A stretch of DNA of 64,000 nt from Candidatus Thiosymbion ectosymbiont of Catanema sp. Cochon2018 (GCA_011392765.1 WYCW01000001.1:1110888-1174887); one strand, 5' to 3'; positions 50,763 to 59,905 are shown, counted from the first letter of the stretch. Translations and numbers: made by a program. Notes: generated by a model not told the origin, from the letters alone.

Positions 50763-51100
50763 ACACAATGACTTATAGAGAATATGCAGCTCGAATCGAC
50801 TATAGTGACGACGATGGCTGCTTTATCGGTCATATTGCGGGTATCAATGATGTCGTGGGTTTTCACGGCGAATCCGTCGCAGAACTGCGTACTGCTTTCG
50901 AAGAAGCAGTTGATGATTATCTTGAAACTTGTGAAAAGCTGAATCGCCCGCCGCAAAAGCCCTATTCCGGAAATCTTATGTTGTGCATTCCACCGGAAGT
51001 TCACGCCGCGATTGCCCTGGCGGCTGAAGTTAGTGGAAAGAGTATCAACCAATGGGCGACTGATATGTTCGCCGATACCCTACAAGCGAATCCACAATAA
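50759..51100 (+). CDS. hicB: HicB-family antitoxin
   Basis: 113 residues. N-terminal partial RNase-H-like fold (YREYAARIDYSDDDGCFIGH, IAGINDVVGFHGESVAELRT) followed by a ribbon-helix-helix-like C terminus (CIPPEVHAAIALAAEVSGKS then INQWATDMFADTL) for DNA binding. Partner and autorepressor of the HicA toxin. Confidence 0.9.
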   Translation: MNTMTYREYAARIDYSDDDGCFIGHIAGINDVVGFHGESVAELRTAFEEAVDDYLETCEKLNRPPQKPYSGNLMLCIPPEVHAAIALAAEVSGKSINQWATDMFADTLQANPQ

Positions 51101-51168
51101 CCGAAGATTTGATAGCCTGACAAGACGCTGTCTCTGGCTCCCACGCTCCCTATTGCCCATTATGCCCT

Positions 51169-51291
51169 TCACCAAATAGTTTCTACTAAGGTTGCATCCC
51201 TCAAATTTTGGTCAGTTTTAATAGCTTTTTGGGTTAATTTGGAAGGCTCTAAAGCGTCCCAAATAATGGCGCAAGTGTCGAGCAAAATCAT
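51169..51291 (-). pseudogene. VapC-type PIN toxin with large in-frame internal deletion
   Basis: 40 codons from ATG 51291. The N terminus MILLDTCAIIWDALEPSKLT is a textbook PIN first strand with Asp5; after QKAIK it jumps directly to TDQNLRDATLVETIW, the usual C-terminal end of VapC. About 75-90 residues holding the other acidic residues are missing, with the frame preserved. Located 21 bp downstream of the Phd-like antitoxin gene. Not expected to have nuclease activity. Confidence 0.7.
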
Positions 51292-51312
51292 TTCATAGCG
51301 TCCCATCTCTCA

Positions 51313-51519
51313 TCACTGAGGAGATACGATGTCATGAATTACTGCGGTCTTGGCTAGTTTCTTCAATTTTGCCTTCGCTTCGTTGCGCAGGGGTATCGGG
51401 GGCGTTAAAGTAGCTAAAGAGATACCCTTTGAGGTAACGTTAATTTGCTCGCCGTTCTGTGCAGTTTTCAAGTATTTCAACAGGCTAGCCCTGAGATCAC
51501 TAATGGTAATATTCATCAT
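51313..51519 (-). CDS. Phd/YefM-type antitoxin
   Basis: 68 residues: MNITISDLRASLLKYLKTAQ then NGEQINVTSKGISLATLTPP, the Phd/YefM DNA-binding fold, with a C-terminal toxin-binding segment (EAKAKLKKLAKTAVIHDIVS). Partner of the adjacent deleted PIN toxin. It could remain as an orphan repressor/antitoxin. Confidence 0.8.
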   Translation of the reverse strand: MMNITISDLRASLLKYLKTAQNGEQINVTSKGISLATLTPPIPLRNEAKAKLKKLAKTAVIHDIVSPQ

Positions 51520-51819
51520 GGCTTGCTGTGCCCCTTTGTTTGTACAATAATTATGTACAATTATAGAAAATCAGGCGTAACAAAGCAAATTCAGCCACCC
51601 CGCCTCCGCGGCGCTTCGTTTGTGGCTGAATGCCACAGCCTTGCACCGCCCAGGCCGAATGTGCCGTAACCCAGCGATGTCGAACCACAAAGGTGCAAAG
51701 GATGATTGAACCACAGAGACACGGAGAACACAGAGGAAACGTGCACATCCACTGTCGGTCGAATTCATCATTGAAGCACTTCCAAGTGAATGCTTCGACA
51801 TCATTTATGGAGTTTAGAG
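51520..51819. other. Intergenic relics and hairpins
   Basis: No gene. GAACCACAGAGACACGGAGA at about 51715 is the same repeat as the ACCACAGAG hairpin in copy A (6253). CCACCCCGCCTCCGCGGCG and flanking sequence look like repeat DNA. A short in-frame extension of the next gene enters here but is not supported as coding. Confidence 0.4.
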
Positions 51820-52188
51820 ATGTCCTTTGATTTCCTCTCCACAGCAAACCTGCTCGATGTGGCAAACGTCAGTCATCACGTGATTCAACTCATCAGGCAG
51901 TGGAGCTATTCGACGAGTGCGGACGACGAGCTTGCCGTTCGCGGGGATCCCACACTCACGGACCGTCAGATCGAGTTGATTCGGCATGTCGTCGATTCGA
52001 TCACAGAGGCTGAGGGCAAGCAGCTGCGCGACATTCCAAGGGACCGAGCCGACCGCTACGTAACCCAGTTGTCAAAATTGCTACAAGATGCCACCCGTCG
52101 TGAAATGCCTACGAGCGATGAGAGAGGGAGAAAGTTGCTGGACGAGCTCCGCGCATCGTATCCCGAAACCAGAAAACGCGCTGCCTGA
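51820..52188 (+). CDS. Hypothetical protein (122 aa)
   Basis: Starts ATG at 51820 (MSFDFLSTANLLDVANVSHH). Mostly helical, acidic, with VIQLIRQWSYSTSADDELAV and TDRQIELIRHVVDSITEAEG; ends in a basic tail. No signal peptide or membrane segment; not recognised. It may belong with the toxin-antitoxin block, or be a regulator of the sugar locus that follows, but nothing shows this. Confidence 0.5.
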   Translation: MSFDFLSTANLLDVANVSHHVIQLIRQWSYSTSADDELAVRGDPTLTDRQIELIRHVVDSITEAEGKQLRDIPRDRADRYVTQLSKLLQDATRREMPTSDERGRKLLDELRASYPETRKRAA

Positions 52189-52288
52189 CAAGATGCTGCA
52201 AACCGGGTGATGCCCCTGATTGCCGGTACCGCGACGGCTCTTTTTCGGGAAACGATCTGCGGCAAAACTCGCTCTCCTTCAATCGCCG

Positions 52289-53755
52289 ATGATTCCCCAG
52301 ATGCGCATCCTTATCAGTCACTTCCACCTCCAGACCGGCGGCGTCAGCCGAGTGATCGAGCACGCCTCCGCGGCCCTCGCGGCGGCGGGGCATCGAGTGC
52401 TGGTCGTGGCCGGGGAACCGCCCCGACAGCCTCTACCGGAAGGTGTAGGCTTCGCCCTGGTCCCGGCGCTGGCCTACGAGGAACGCCGACCCCTGGTAGG
52501 TCCCTCGGAGCTGGCGGCGGAGTTGGTGCGAACGGCCCGAGAGGGGCTCGGGGATCTGCCGGACCTGTGGCATGTCCACAATCATTGCCTGGGTAAAAAT
52601 CTGGCCCTTCCAGGGGCCTTGTGTGCGCTGGCACAGCAGGGCCAATATCTGCTGCTGCAGCCCCATGACTTCGCCGAGGATGGTCGCCCGGACCTCTATG
52701 CCAGGCTACTCGACAAGCTCGGCGGCGGCGATGCGGCCCGTCTCTCGGCCCTGCTCTATCCCCAGGCCGCGCACCTGCATTATGCGGTCCTCAATGACCG
52801 CGATCGCGGCTTCCTGGCCGCTGCGGGCGTTCCCCACGACCGGCTGCACCTGTTGCCGAATGCGGTGAACCTGCCGCTCCCGACGGACCGATCCGCCGAT
52901 CCGTTTCCGGGCCGCAGACTCTGGCTCTATCCCACCCGCGCCATCCGACGCAAGAACCTGGGCGAGCTGCTGCTTTGGTCGGCAATGGCGAAGGGGCCGG
53001 ATCTGTTCGCAACCACCCAAGCTCCCCGGAATCCGGACGAACAACCCCACTACCGGCGCTGGGTGGCACTGGCGCAAGCGCTGGGACTGGCCCTGGAGTT
53101 CGAGCTCGGAAACCGCAGCGACAATTTCTCCACCCTGCTCGCCTCGGCCCACGCCCTGGTCACCACCAGCGTCGCCGAGGGCTTCGGCCTCGCCTTTCTC
53201 GAGCCTTGGCTGGCGGGGCGTCCCCTGGTCGGCCGCAACCTGCCCGAAATCACCCGGGATTTTACCGCGGGCGGGCTCGAGCTCGGGGGACTCTACGAAC
53301 GCCTGGAGATCCCCCTGGACCGGCTCGACCGGGACCGCCTGCGCGGGGCCATGGATCGGGCTCTCGAAGACGTAGCGGCCGCATACGGCCGCGTGCGGCT
53401 GCCCGACGACCTGGGGCGTCTATGGGCGAGCTCCGTGCGCGACGAGTACATCGATTTCGGGCGCCTGGACGAAGCCGCCCAGGAGGAGGTCATCCGTCAT
53501 CTGGTTTCCAATCCCCAGGATCGTGCCTTCCTACGGCCCATGCACCTGCCCGACACCATTCCCGCGGGTCGCATCGCGCACAACCGAACCCTGGCCGAGC
53601 GCGATTATTCCATCACCGGCTATGGCCGCCGCCTCGAGGGCATCTATCGGTCGCTATTGGACGCGACTGTCGATCCGAGCCTGAGTGCCGCCGATGGGAC
53701 GACCCTGCTCGAGCGGTTCCTGGCCCCCGAGCGCCTGTTTCTCTTGCGAACCTGA
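52289..53755 (+). CDS. GT4-family glycosyltransferase (second)
   Basis: 488 residues from ATG 52289. GT-B fold: ILISHFHLQTGGVSRVIEHA, DLWHVHNHCLGKNLALPGAL, LYPTRAIRRKNLGELLLWSA and E-x7-E block SVAEGFGLAFLEPWLAGRPL. The C terminus (about 420-488) is an extra helical part. Followed after 9 bp by a HAD hydrolase, giving a two-gene operon divergent from the GT4-GH13 operon. Together the four genes look like synthesis and phosphorolysis of a glycoside; the exact sugar is not readable. Confidence 0.75.
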   Translation: MIPQMRILISHFHLQTGGVSRVIEHASAALAAAGHRVLVVAGEPPRQPLPEGVGFALVPALAYEERRPLVGPSELAAELVRTAREGLGDLPDLWHVHNHCLGKNLALPGALCALAQQGQYLLLQPHDFAEDGRPDLYARLLDKLGGGDAARLSALLYPQAAHLHYAVLNDRDRGFLAAAGVPHDRLHLLPNAVNLPLPTDRSADPFPGRRLWLYPTRAIRRKNLGELLLWSAMAKGPDLFATTQAPRNPDEQPHYRRWVALAQALGLALEFELGNRSDNFSTLLASAHALVTTSVAEGFGLAFLEPWLAGRPLVGRNLPEITRDFTAGGLELGGLYERLEIPLDRLDRDRLRGAMDRALEDVAAAYGRVRLPDDLGRLWASSVRDEYIDFGRLDEAAQEEVIRHLVSNPQDRAFLRPMHLPDTIPAGRIAHNRTLAERDYSITGYGRRLEGIYRSLLDATVDPSLSAADGTTLLERFLAPERLFLLRT

Positions 53756-53764
53756 CGAACCATC

Positions 53765-54631
53765 ATGTCCCAGCCTATACCCGAGTACCTGGTCGGCCGC
53801 ATCCGGTATCTATCCACCCCCCTGGAACCGATTCCCACGGACGTCGCCCCCAGGCTCGATCCCCTGCGCGGGATCCGCGCGGTGCTGTTCGATGTCTACG
53901 GCACCCTCGTCATCTCCGCATCCGGGGACATCGGACCGGCCGGAGAGCGGGATACCACGAGCGCCTTCGCCGCGGCCCTGGAAGCCGCCGGGATAGCGGC
54001 CCCGACCAATGTCGGTCCGGCCCGGCTCGAACAGGCCATCCGCGCCTTTCACGCGCAACGCAAGGCCGCCGGCACCGAGTTCCCGGAAGTGGACATCCTG
54101 GATATCTGGGGCCATGTGCTGCCGTCCCAGGACCATCTCGCACGCCTGGCGGTGGAATACGAGTGCCGCGTGAACCCGGTCTGGCCCATGCCGGGGCTGG
54201 GCCGCCTGCTCGAAAACCTGCGCCGGCGCCCCCTGGTCCTAGGCATCGTGTCCAATGCCCAGTTCTACACCCCCCTGATGCTGGAAGGTTTTCTCGGCGC
54301 CCCACTCACCGACCTGGGATTCGATGCCGCATGCTGTGCCTGGTCCTATCGTCTGCTGGAGGCCAAGCCCTCCACCCGCATCTACGAGGTAGCCCTTGCC
54401 GGTCTGGATCAGGTCCATGGTATCGTGCCGAATGAGGTACTCTACGTCGGCAACGACCTGCGTAACGACATCTGGCCCGCGTCCTTAATCGGTTGTCGGA
54501 CCGCCCTGTTTGCCGGTGACGCCCGCTCCCTGCGCCTGCGCGAGGACGATCCGCTCTGTAGCGGCGTAGTCCCCGACCGTGTGGTCACGGCCCTATGGCA
54601 GATCACCGACGACCTCCTGGCGACCGCTTGA
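53765..54631 (+). CDS. HAD-superfamily hydrolase
   Basis: 288 residues. Motif I is LFDVYGTLV with nucleophile Asp43 but Tyr45 where phosphatases usually carry the second Asp, motif II VSNAQ, and motifs III-IV KPSTRIYE and VLYVGNDLRNDIWPA. The DVYGT form is typical of haloacid-dehalogenase-type members, so a phosphatase role, although attractive next to a glycosyltransferase, is uncertain. The N-terminal 35 residues are an extension. Confidence 0.75.
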   Translation: MSQPIPEYLVGRIRYLSTPLEPIPTDVAPRLDPLRGIRAVLFDVYGTLVISASGDIGPAGERDTTSAFAAALEAAGIAAPTNVGPARLEQAIRAFHAQRKAAGTEFPEVDILDIWGHVLPSQDHLARLAVEYECRVNPVWPMPGLGRLLENLRRRPLVLGIVSNAQFYTPLMLEGFLGAPLTDLGFDAACCAWSYRLLEAKPSTRIYEVALAGLDQVHGIVPNEVLYVGNDLRNDIWPASLIGCRTALFAGDARSLRLREDDPLCSGVVPDRVVTALWQITDDLLATA

Positions 54632-54986
54632 TCCCCGCCTAACCCGATGCCATTGAGTCAAGCAGCATCGGTGCCGTTTGTGATCGATCGCTGTTTTTTC
54701 GTTCGCCCTCTCCCCGACCCCCTCGCTACGCTCGGGGCAAGCTCTCTCCCAGGTAGCGCAGACGTCCCGCCTGCCATTTGCCGGCGTCTACTTGCAGGCA
54801 GGATCTGTCTGCCGACAGGCAGGCGCCTGCGCTATGGAGGAGAGGGGCTTTGAGGCTCAACTCAATAGCATTGCCGCCTAACCCGCGTTGAACCACAAAC
54901 GGTAGCTGAATCTACCCTAATCATGCCCGACAGCGCGACATCGAAGATGAGCACCAAACCGGAAGATCAAATATCGAGTGCGTGGC
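54632..54986. other. Intergenic region with repeat hairpins
   Basis: No gene seen. Contains a TTGCAGGCAGGATCTGTCTG ... CCGACAGGCAGGCGCCTGCG hairpin (about 54791-54835), related to the CTGCC/GGCAG palindrome near 6072, and a degenerate CCTAACCCG direct repeat (54640 and 54877). Convergent end between the HAD gene and the H-NS-like gene. Confidence 0.4.
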
Positions 54987-55385
54987 TCAATCTTCCATGA
55001 TGTGCAGACAATTCGCCTTGAATGCCTCTCTATCCGGTTTGGAAGTGGGATCATAGCCTTGATCCTGCATCTTCTGCTTCATCCAACCCGGGATGACCCC
55101 GCGAACGTATGTGTTTTCCTGATTATCCGGATCGACGTACCTGGTGTATTGCCGCGAGCCGCCCGTCCTGGTACCGGTCGAACGCTTCCGCCGGGGGCCG
55201 AGCATGGAAACGATCTCGGTAACCTCGTACCCACTTTCTTGAATGAGATCCCTGATCTTCTGTACCAGATCGAGTTTTGCCTGTTGCCAGCGTTGCGCCA
55301 ACGCGTGCTCCAGGTCAGCTCGATTCTGGTTCAGCTCTTCCAACTGCTGTTGGATCTCTTCAATTTTCAAGTTCTCAATCCCCAT
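54987..55385 (-). CDS. H-NS-family nucleoid protein
   Basis: 132 residues from ATG 55385, which has a good ribosome binding site (GGGAGG). N-terminal coiled-coil for oligomerisation (IENLKIEEIQQQLEELNQNR), a basic linker (GPRRKRSTGTRTGG) and a C-terminal H-NS-type DNA-binding motif (YVDPDNQENTYVRGVIPGWM). Such proteins silence AT-rich transferred DNA, relevant to the accessory island here. Longer TTG-start version is unlikely. Confidence 0.8.
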   Translation of the reverse strand: MGIENLKIEEIQQQLEELNQNRADLEHALAQRWQQAKLDLVQKIRDLIQESGYEVTEIVSMLGPRRKRSTGTRTGGSRQYTRYVDPDNQENTYVRGVIPGWMKQKMQDQGYDPTSKPDREAFKANCLHIMED

Positions 55386-56417
55386 TTTAGTGCCTCCCAA
55401 ATCGGGTTGTTTTCGGTTGTGGCGTTAAGACGATTTCTGTCGAATGACACCACTATTGTATATAATTTATTGGACGAGTCACAAAGTCAAGACTCCTTTC
55501 CAAAAAAAAACGAAACAGATAGCCATAACCCGGTGACTCCGTTAAATGAGTCTACATCCCAGGCCGAATTATACTAGGCAGATACCGGATTTCGGTCCAT
55601 CAATCGCCGATGATCTGAAAATTCCCTGTCGGCAACGGACGCAGTCCTGCTGCATGAGCGGCGCGTTCTTCGAAAAACTTCCTACAGGTAACCGCTCAGC
55701 CCCTCCGGATTTCGGCTCGATGCGGATATGACCCTTTTTCCCGCTTTCGGGAGCAGGATCCAGAGAGCAGGTCTGAACAGTTACCCGCCGAATAGGGTAA
55801 CGAGAAGGGCCGTTCGATCCGGGAGCTATCCGGATACTCGGTAACGGCTTTTGAATGATAGTAGCAGGCGTTGTCACAACCTATTGTGACGTATCTAACC
55901 TCGGGATCGGCACCCTTGGTCTACTCGAACAGGGCAATTAGGGCGGACGCGCATAACTTCAGTCTCCAGTCGCCGGCAGTGTAGGGTAGGCTGTGCCCAC
56001 CGACAATTCACCCGGCATCAATGAGGCTACGGTCGTTGGCCGCGCGGGATAGTTTGACCCCCAAAGGTCTGCCCGGCGGCAGATAGGCATCTCGCTCGTT
56101 AAAGCAAGTCGTTTTCCCCCGTGGGGACGGGGAACGATCGATAATGACTTCCTTTATCCGCAGATTACGTAGATTCCTACAGATGAAAAACGGAATAATC
56201 TGCGGATTGAGAGACATGCAGGCTAAAATACCAACCAGGGTCCGGAAAAATCCTGCTCGGCCGGCATCAACCCTTGTTCCAGGTCGGGGGATACCTGGCA
56301 CAAGGTCTCTTGCATCCGAGGGGGATGATTGTTGGTTTCGCTGCTATTGGGCTACCAGCAGTGGTGCAATCCCGCCCAGGGCAGCCTAGCGAGAAGTTCG
56401 GTGGCCTGCCGGTTGCT
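55386..56417. other. 1.0-kb region without a convincing gene
   Basis: Short frames only. Upstream H-NS promoter lies in the AT-rich part 55410-55540. A GTTACCCGCCGAATAGG and GGTAACG pair sits near 55779-55803. TTATCCGCAGATTACGTAGA (56154) with AATCTGCGGATTG (56195) is the repeat family also seen at 31708 and 34138. The stretch 55900-56140 is unique-looking but non-coding by eye. Confidence 0.4.
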
Positions 56418-57578
56418 TCAGCGAATTCGCTCCTGCAACAGCCGTAAGATGCGATCCGCAGTGGCGGACGAGGCGGGCTGGCCGACCCGGTCACGCACGA
56501 CGACCCGCGTCCGGGTGCCGTCGCTCATAAGCTTGACTTGGTATTGGACGACACCTTTTTCGTCTTTCTTGTCATCGCTACGCCAGAACGCGAGCCTTGA
56601 ACTCCAGCTCTTCTTTTTATTACGCCGGGCAGGGTCGTCGTATCGGACATAGTAGATCCCGCGAGTACGGTCTCGGTCCTCCACCGCGAAACCGATGCGG
56701 TCCAGGACCACCCCGGTCAGGCGCCAGGCGCGCCGGTATTCGTCGGAAATGATCAACAGAGTCTCCCCGTCGGGACCCTTGGCGAGTCGCGATTTCACGC
56801 CACTGGTCGCCTGTTGTTTCCGGACGACCGACTCGCCCTCCGGTTGCTCGGAGACACCGAGGTGGACCATGAGCCGGCGCAGCATGATTGCCTCTTTGCC
56901 CACATCCGTAGGGGCCGGCTCCCAGATAGAGGAGATAGCCTCACCCGCTATATTTCTGCGCATGCGCTCTTCCATGGCACGATGGGTCAGGTACAGGTCG
57001 GTGGTCCCGGGCTGTAGACCCGGCTCGATACGGACCCGGTACTGATCCCGCTGGGAAGTGGAATAGAGTCCCTCCGCCACCTTGCTTACTATATTGGTAA
57101 TGAAGTCCCGGCGGATCTCGGCCCGATTCTCCAACCAATCGGTCTTCATGATGCCGCTGGATGGGTCTTGCTCCACCAGCAAGATGCCTTGGGAACGCCA
57201 AAAGCCGATTACCTTCGACCATACCTGTTGGGGTGATCCCTTGATCTCGAGCCAGCGATTATTATCCTCGCGGCGCAGCTTGACGTCTTTCACCTTCGGC
57301 AGGATTTTGGCGCTGCGCGCGATCCGGCGTCGCGCTGACCGCTCGCCCACATACTCGGAGTAGGTGGTGGCCCCACCGACCGGCGGGATGTCCATGGCAT
57401 CGTCGAAGCTACCGGCGGTCAGGCCCGGCGGAATCTCCAAATTCTCCGCCGCCTCACGCTGCTTCTTGTATTGCAGGCGCTGATCGGGCAAGTAGCCGTC
57501 CGTATCCGGGGAACTGCCGCAGGCCGACAACAACAGTACACCCGTCACAGAAACTGCGAGAACCTTGGTATTTCGCAT
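56418..57578 (-). CDS. bamC: Outer-membrane assembly lipoprotein BamC (NlpB)
   Basis: 386-residue lipoprotein of the BAM complex. Signal peptide with lipobox LSAC (Cys20), the unstructured N-terminal segment that binds BamD (TDGYLPDQRLQYKKQREAAE, LEIPPGLT), then two helix-grip domains (RWLEIKGSPQQVWSKVIGFW; RAWRLTGVVLDRIGFAVEDR). It follows dapA by 89 bp on the same strand, the conserved gammaproteobacterial arrangement. Confidence 0.93.
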   Translation of the reverse strand: MRNTKVLAVSVTGVLLLSACGSSPDTDGYLPDQRLQYKKQREAAENLEIPPGLTAGSFDDAMDIPPVGGATTYSEYVGERSARRRIARSAKILPKVKDVKLRREDNNRWLEIKGSPQQVWSKVIGFWRSQGILLVEQDPSSGIMKTDWLENRAEIRRDFITNIVSKVAEGLYSTSQRDQYRVRIEPGLQPGTTDLYLTHRAMEERMRRNIAGEAISSIWEPAPTDVGKEAIMLRRLMVHLGVSEQPEGESVVRKQQATSGVKSRLAKGPDGETLLIISDEYRRAWRLTGVVLDRIGFAVEDRDRTRGIYYVRYDDPARRNKKKSWSSRLAFWRSDDKKDEKGVVQYQVKLMSDGTRTRVVVRDRVGQPASSATADRILRLLQERIR

Positions 57579-57667
57579 AGTGACCGCTCTTATTCCGTCT
57601 ACCGGAACCCACCCGCTTGCCGGTCTTTTTGTCCGACGTCAAAACAGGTTACTGCCTACAACTCGCT

Positions 57668-58543
57668 CTAAATGGTGCCTGCCTGCTGCATGGCGGCCCG
57701 CACAATCGGTTGCGCGTCCTCTGTCAGCCAAGTCAGCGGCAGCCTGATCCCCCGCGATGCCAGTCCCATCTCCACCACCGCCCATTTCACGGGAATCGGA
57801 TTGGACTGCACGAACAGATTGCGGTGCAGGGGATCGAGGCGGGCGTTGATCGCCCGCGCCTCATCGCGCCGACCGGACAGGGCTGCGGCACACATCTGCT
57901 GCATGAATCGGGGCGCAACGTTGGCGGTTACCGAAATGTCTCCGTGACCACCCTGTAAGATGAACTCGCAGGCGGTCGCATCGTCACCGCTCAGCAAATC
58001 GAAATCTTCCGCGCACAGGGACCGCAGACGACCGAGTCGGCCCAGGTCCCCGGTTGCCTCTTTGATGCCCACGATATTCGGGATCCGCGACAACCGTGCC
58101 GTGGTCTCGGGCAGCAGATCACAGGCCGTCCGGCCCGGTACGTTGTACAGGATTTGGGGAATCTCCACGGCCTCGGCAATAGCCTTGAAGTGCAGATACA
58201 AGCCTTCCTGGGTCGGCTTGTTGTAATAGGGCGTGACTAACAACGCCGCCTGCGCCCCGGCCCGCCGCGCGCGATCGGTCAGCGCAATGGCCTCGGTGGT
58301 ACAGTTCGCGCCGGTACCCGCGATCACCGGGATTCGACCCGCAGCGAACTCGACGACGTTTTGCACGAGCGTGCAGTGCTCCTCTTCGTCCAGGGTAGCA
58401 GACTCCCCCGTGGTTCCGGCAACAACGATCGCCGAGGTGCCACTCTCCACATGGAAATCGACCAGTCGACGCAGGGAATCCTTATCGATCCGGCTATCTT
58501 CGAACATGGGCGTGATCAGAGCAACGATGCTACCGCGAAACAT
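57668..58543 (-). CDS. dapA: 4-hydroxy-tetrahydrodipicolinate synthase
   Basis: Condenses pyruvate with aspartate semialdehyde, first step of the lysine/diaminopimelate branch. 291 residues from ATG 58543 (MFRGSIVALITPMFEDSRID); an in-frame extension is unsupported. Motifs: VAGTTGESATLDEEEH, VTPYYNKPTQEGLYLHF, NVPGRTACDLLPET, and the Schiff-base lysine in IVGIKEATGDL. Divergent from gcvR, co-oriented with bamC. Confidence 0.96.
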   Translation of the reverse strand: MFRGSIVALITPMFEDSRIDKDSLRRLVDFHVESGTSAIVVAGTTGESATLDEEEHCTLVQNVVEFAAGRIPVIAGTGANCTTEAIALTDRARRAGAQAALLVTPYYNKPTQEGLYLHFKAIAEAVEIPQILYNVPGRTACDLLPETTARLSRIPNIVGIKEATGDLGRLGRLRSLCAEDFDLLSGDDATACEFILQGGHGDISVTANVAPRFMQQMCAAALSGRRDEARAINARLDPLHRNLFVQSNPIPVKWAVVEMGLASRGIRLPLTWLTEDAQPIVRAAMQQAGTI

Positions 58544-58673
58544 ATGAGCACAGCTCCGGTATGCGAAAATAATCATATTATCCTGCTCTGATCGAGCAAC
58601 ACAACCCAACTGCGCCCATGCTAAACTCGGTCCCGTCCGGCCGCTCACAAGAGACAATTATGGAATTCAGACC

Positions 58674-59213
58674 ATGCCCACGCAAAAGACTTATCTGGTG
58701 ATCTCCGCCCTTGGGGAAGATCACCCCGGCATCGTGAACACCCTGTCCAAGGCTATCCTCGACCAGGGCTGTAACATCGAGGACAGCCGCATGACGGTTC
58801 TCGGCGGAGAGTTCGCGGCCATCCTTTTGGTGCAGGGCAAGTGGAACACCGTGGCCAAGGTCGAGAACGCGCTGCCGGAGCTCGAGCGGCAGCTGGGCAT
58901 GACCATCATTTCCAAACGTACCGGGGAACGAACCGTCGGAGCCGACCTGTTACCCTATGTGGTGGACGTAATCTCCATGGACCACCCGGGCATCGTCAAC
59001 AGTCTGGCCGGGTTCTTCTCGGAGCGCGGCATCAATATCGAAGACTTAACGACCAGCACCTACGCCGCCGCGCATACCGGAACACCGATGTTTGCCGTGC
59101 ATATGACCGTCGGTATCCCGACGAGCCAGCCTATCGCCGGGCTGCGGGAGGAGTTCATGGATTACTGCGACGGGCTGAATCTGGATGCGGTACTCGAGCC
59201 GTTGAAGGGGTAG
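58674..59213 (+). CDS. gcvR: Glycine cleavage system transcriptional repressor GcvR
   Basis: 179 residues with two ACT domains (about 6-85: LVISALGEDHPGIVNTLSKA; about 95-175: VVDVISMDHPGIVNSLAGFF). GcvR acts by binding the activator GcvA and sensing glycine. Placement divergent from dapA and upstream of bcp is the same as in enterobacteria. GcvA is not in the window. Confidence 0.88.
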   Translation: MPTQKTYLVISALGEDHPGIVNTLSKAILDQGCNIEDSRMTVLGGEFAAILLVQGKWNTVAKVENALPELERQLGMTIISKRTGERTVGADLLPYVVDVISMDHPGIVNSLAGFFSERGINIEDLTTSTYAAAHTGTPMFAVHMTVGIPTSQPIAGLREEFMDYCDGLNLDAVLEPLKG

Positions 59214-59251
59214 GTGATAATCACTCAGAATCCAGGAGTAGGAGATCGCGA

Positions 59252-59734
59252 ATGAATCCGACCATCGGCGATACCGTACCCGACATCGAGCTTACAATCA
59301 CCGGCGAGAAGACGTTGAAGCTGTCCGATTTTCGCGGCAAAAACCTGGTGCTCTTTTTCTATCCGAAGGCAAGCACGCCCGGTTGTACAACGGAAGGGCA
59401 GGATTTCAGAGACGCCGCTGATGCCTTCGCGGCTGCCTCCACGAAGATTCTGGGCGCATCCCGCGACAGCCTCAAGGCCCAGGAGAACTTCAAGGCCAAG
59501 CACGCCTTTCCTTTCGACTTGGTCTCCGACCAGGACGAGACCCTGTGCAAGCTGTTCGACGTCATCAAGCTCAAGAAGATGTACGGTAAGGAGTCCTTAG
59601 GTATAGAACGCAGCACCTTCCTGATCGACAAGACGGGCGTACTCCGCCGGCAGTGGCGGAAGGTCAAGGTCAAGGGCCATGTAGCCGAGGTCCTCGCGGC
59701 CACCGAGGAGTTAAGCAGCAGACCCACCGAATGA
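59252..59734 (+). CDS. bcp: Thiol peroxidase Bcp (peroxiredoxin Q)
   Basis: 160 residues from ATG 59252, preceded by AGGAGTAGGAG. Peroxidatic Cys45 in YPKASTPGCTTEGQDFRDAA. The resolving Cys of E. coli Bcp (five residues on) is replaced by Gln50, so this is a 1-Cys or alternative-Cys form; another Cys lies in DETLCKLFDV. Reduces H2O2 and organic peroxides. Downstream of gcvR by 38 bp, probably co-transcribed. Confidence 0.93.
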   Translation: MNPTIGDTVPDIELTITGEKTLKLSDFRGKNLVLFFYPKASTPGCTTEGQDFRDAADAFAAASTKILGASRDSLKAQENFKAKHAFPFDLVSDQDETLCKLFDVIKLKKMYGKESLGIERSTFLIDKTGVLRRQWRKVKVKGHVAEVLAATEELSSRPTE

Positions 59735-59743
59735 GGGTAGCCC

Positions 59744-59835
59744 AATGGACAACATGGACAGAATGGACTGCATGGACCGGGGGGCACACAGCAACCCCTG
59801 GTCCAGGTGGTCTACTTGTCCATGTAGTCCACGGC
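59744..59835. repeat. TGGAC/GTCCA spaced-repeat hairpin, second copy
   Basis: ATGGACAACATGGACAGAAT continues GGACTGCATGGACCGG, then folds back on CTGGTCCAGGTGGTC, CTTGTCCATGTAGTCCAC. Same phased pentamer design as 42217-42297. Lies between bcp and phoH, where it could act as a terminator for the gcvR-bcp unit. Confidence 0.55.
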
Positions 59836-59905
59836 GGCTGCCGCCGTCCCTGGTAGCTTCGCCCATCCTACGGGCTATCGAAACATCGAGTGGGCAGGAT
59901 CTTCA

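Noticed and set aside
52975-54435. 486-codon plus-strand frame rich in Arg, Pro and Gly
   Set aside because: Alternative frame across the GT4 and HAD genes; low-complexity composition and no motif.
58544-58657. N-terminal extension of dapA
   Set aside because: DapA proteins begin at MFRGSIVAL; the extension is not protein-like and has a poor start.
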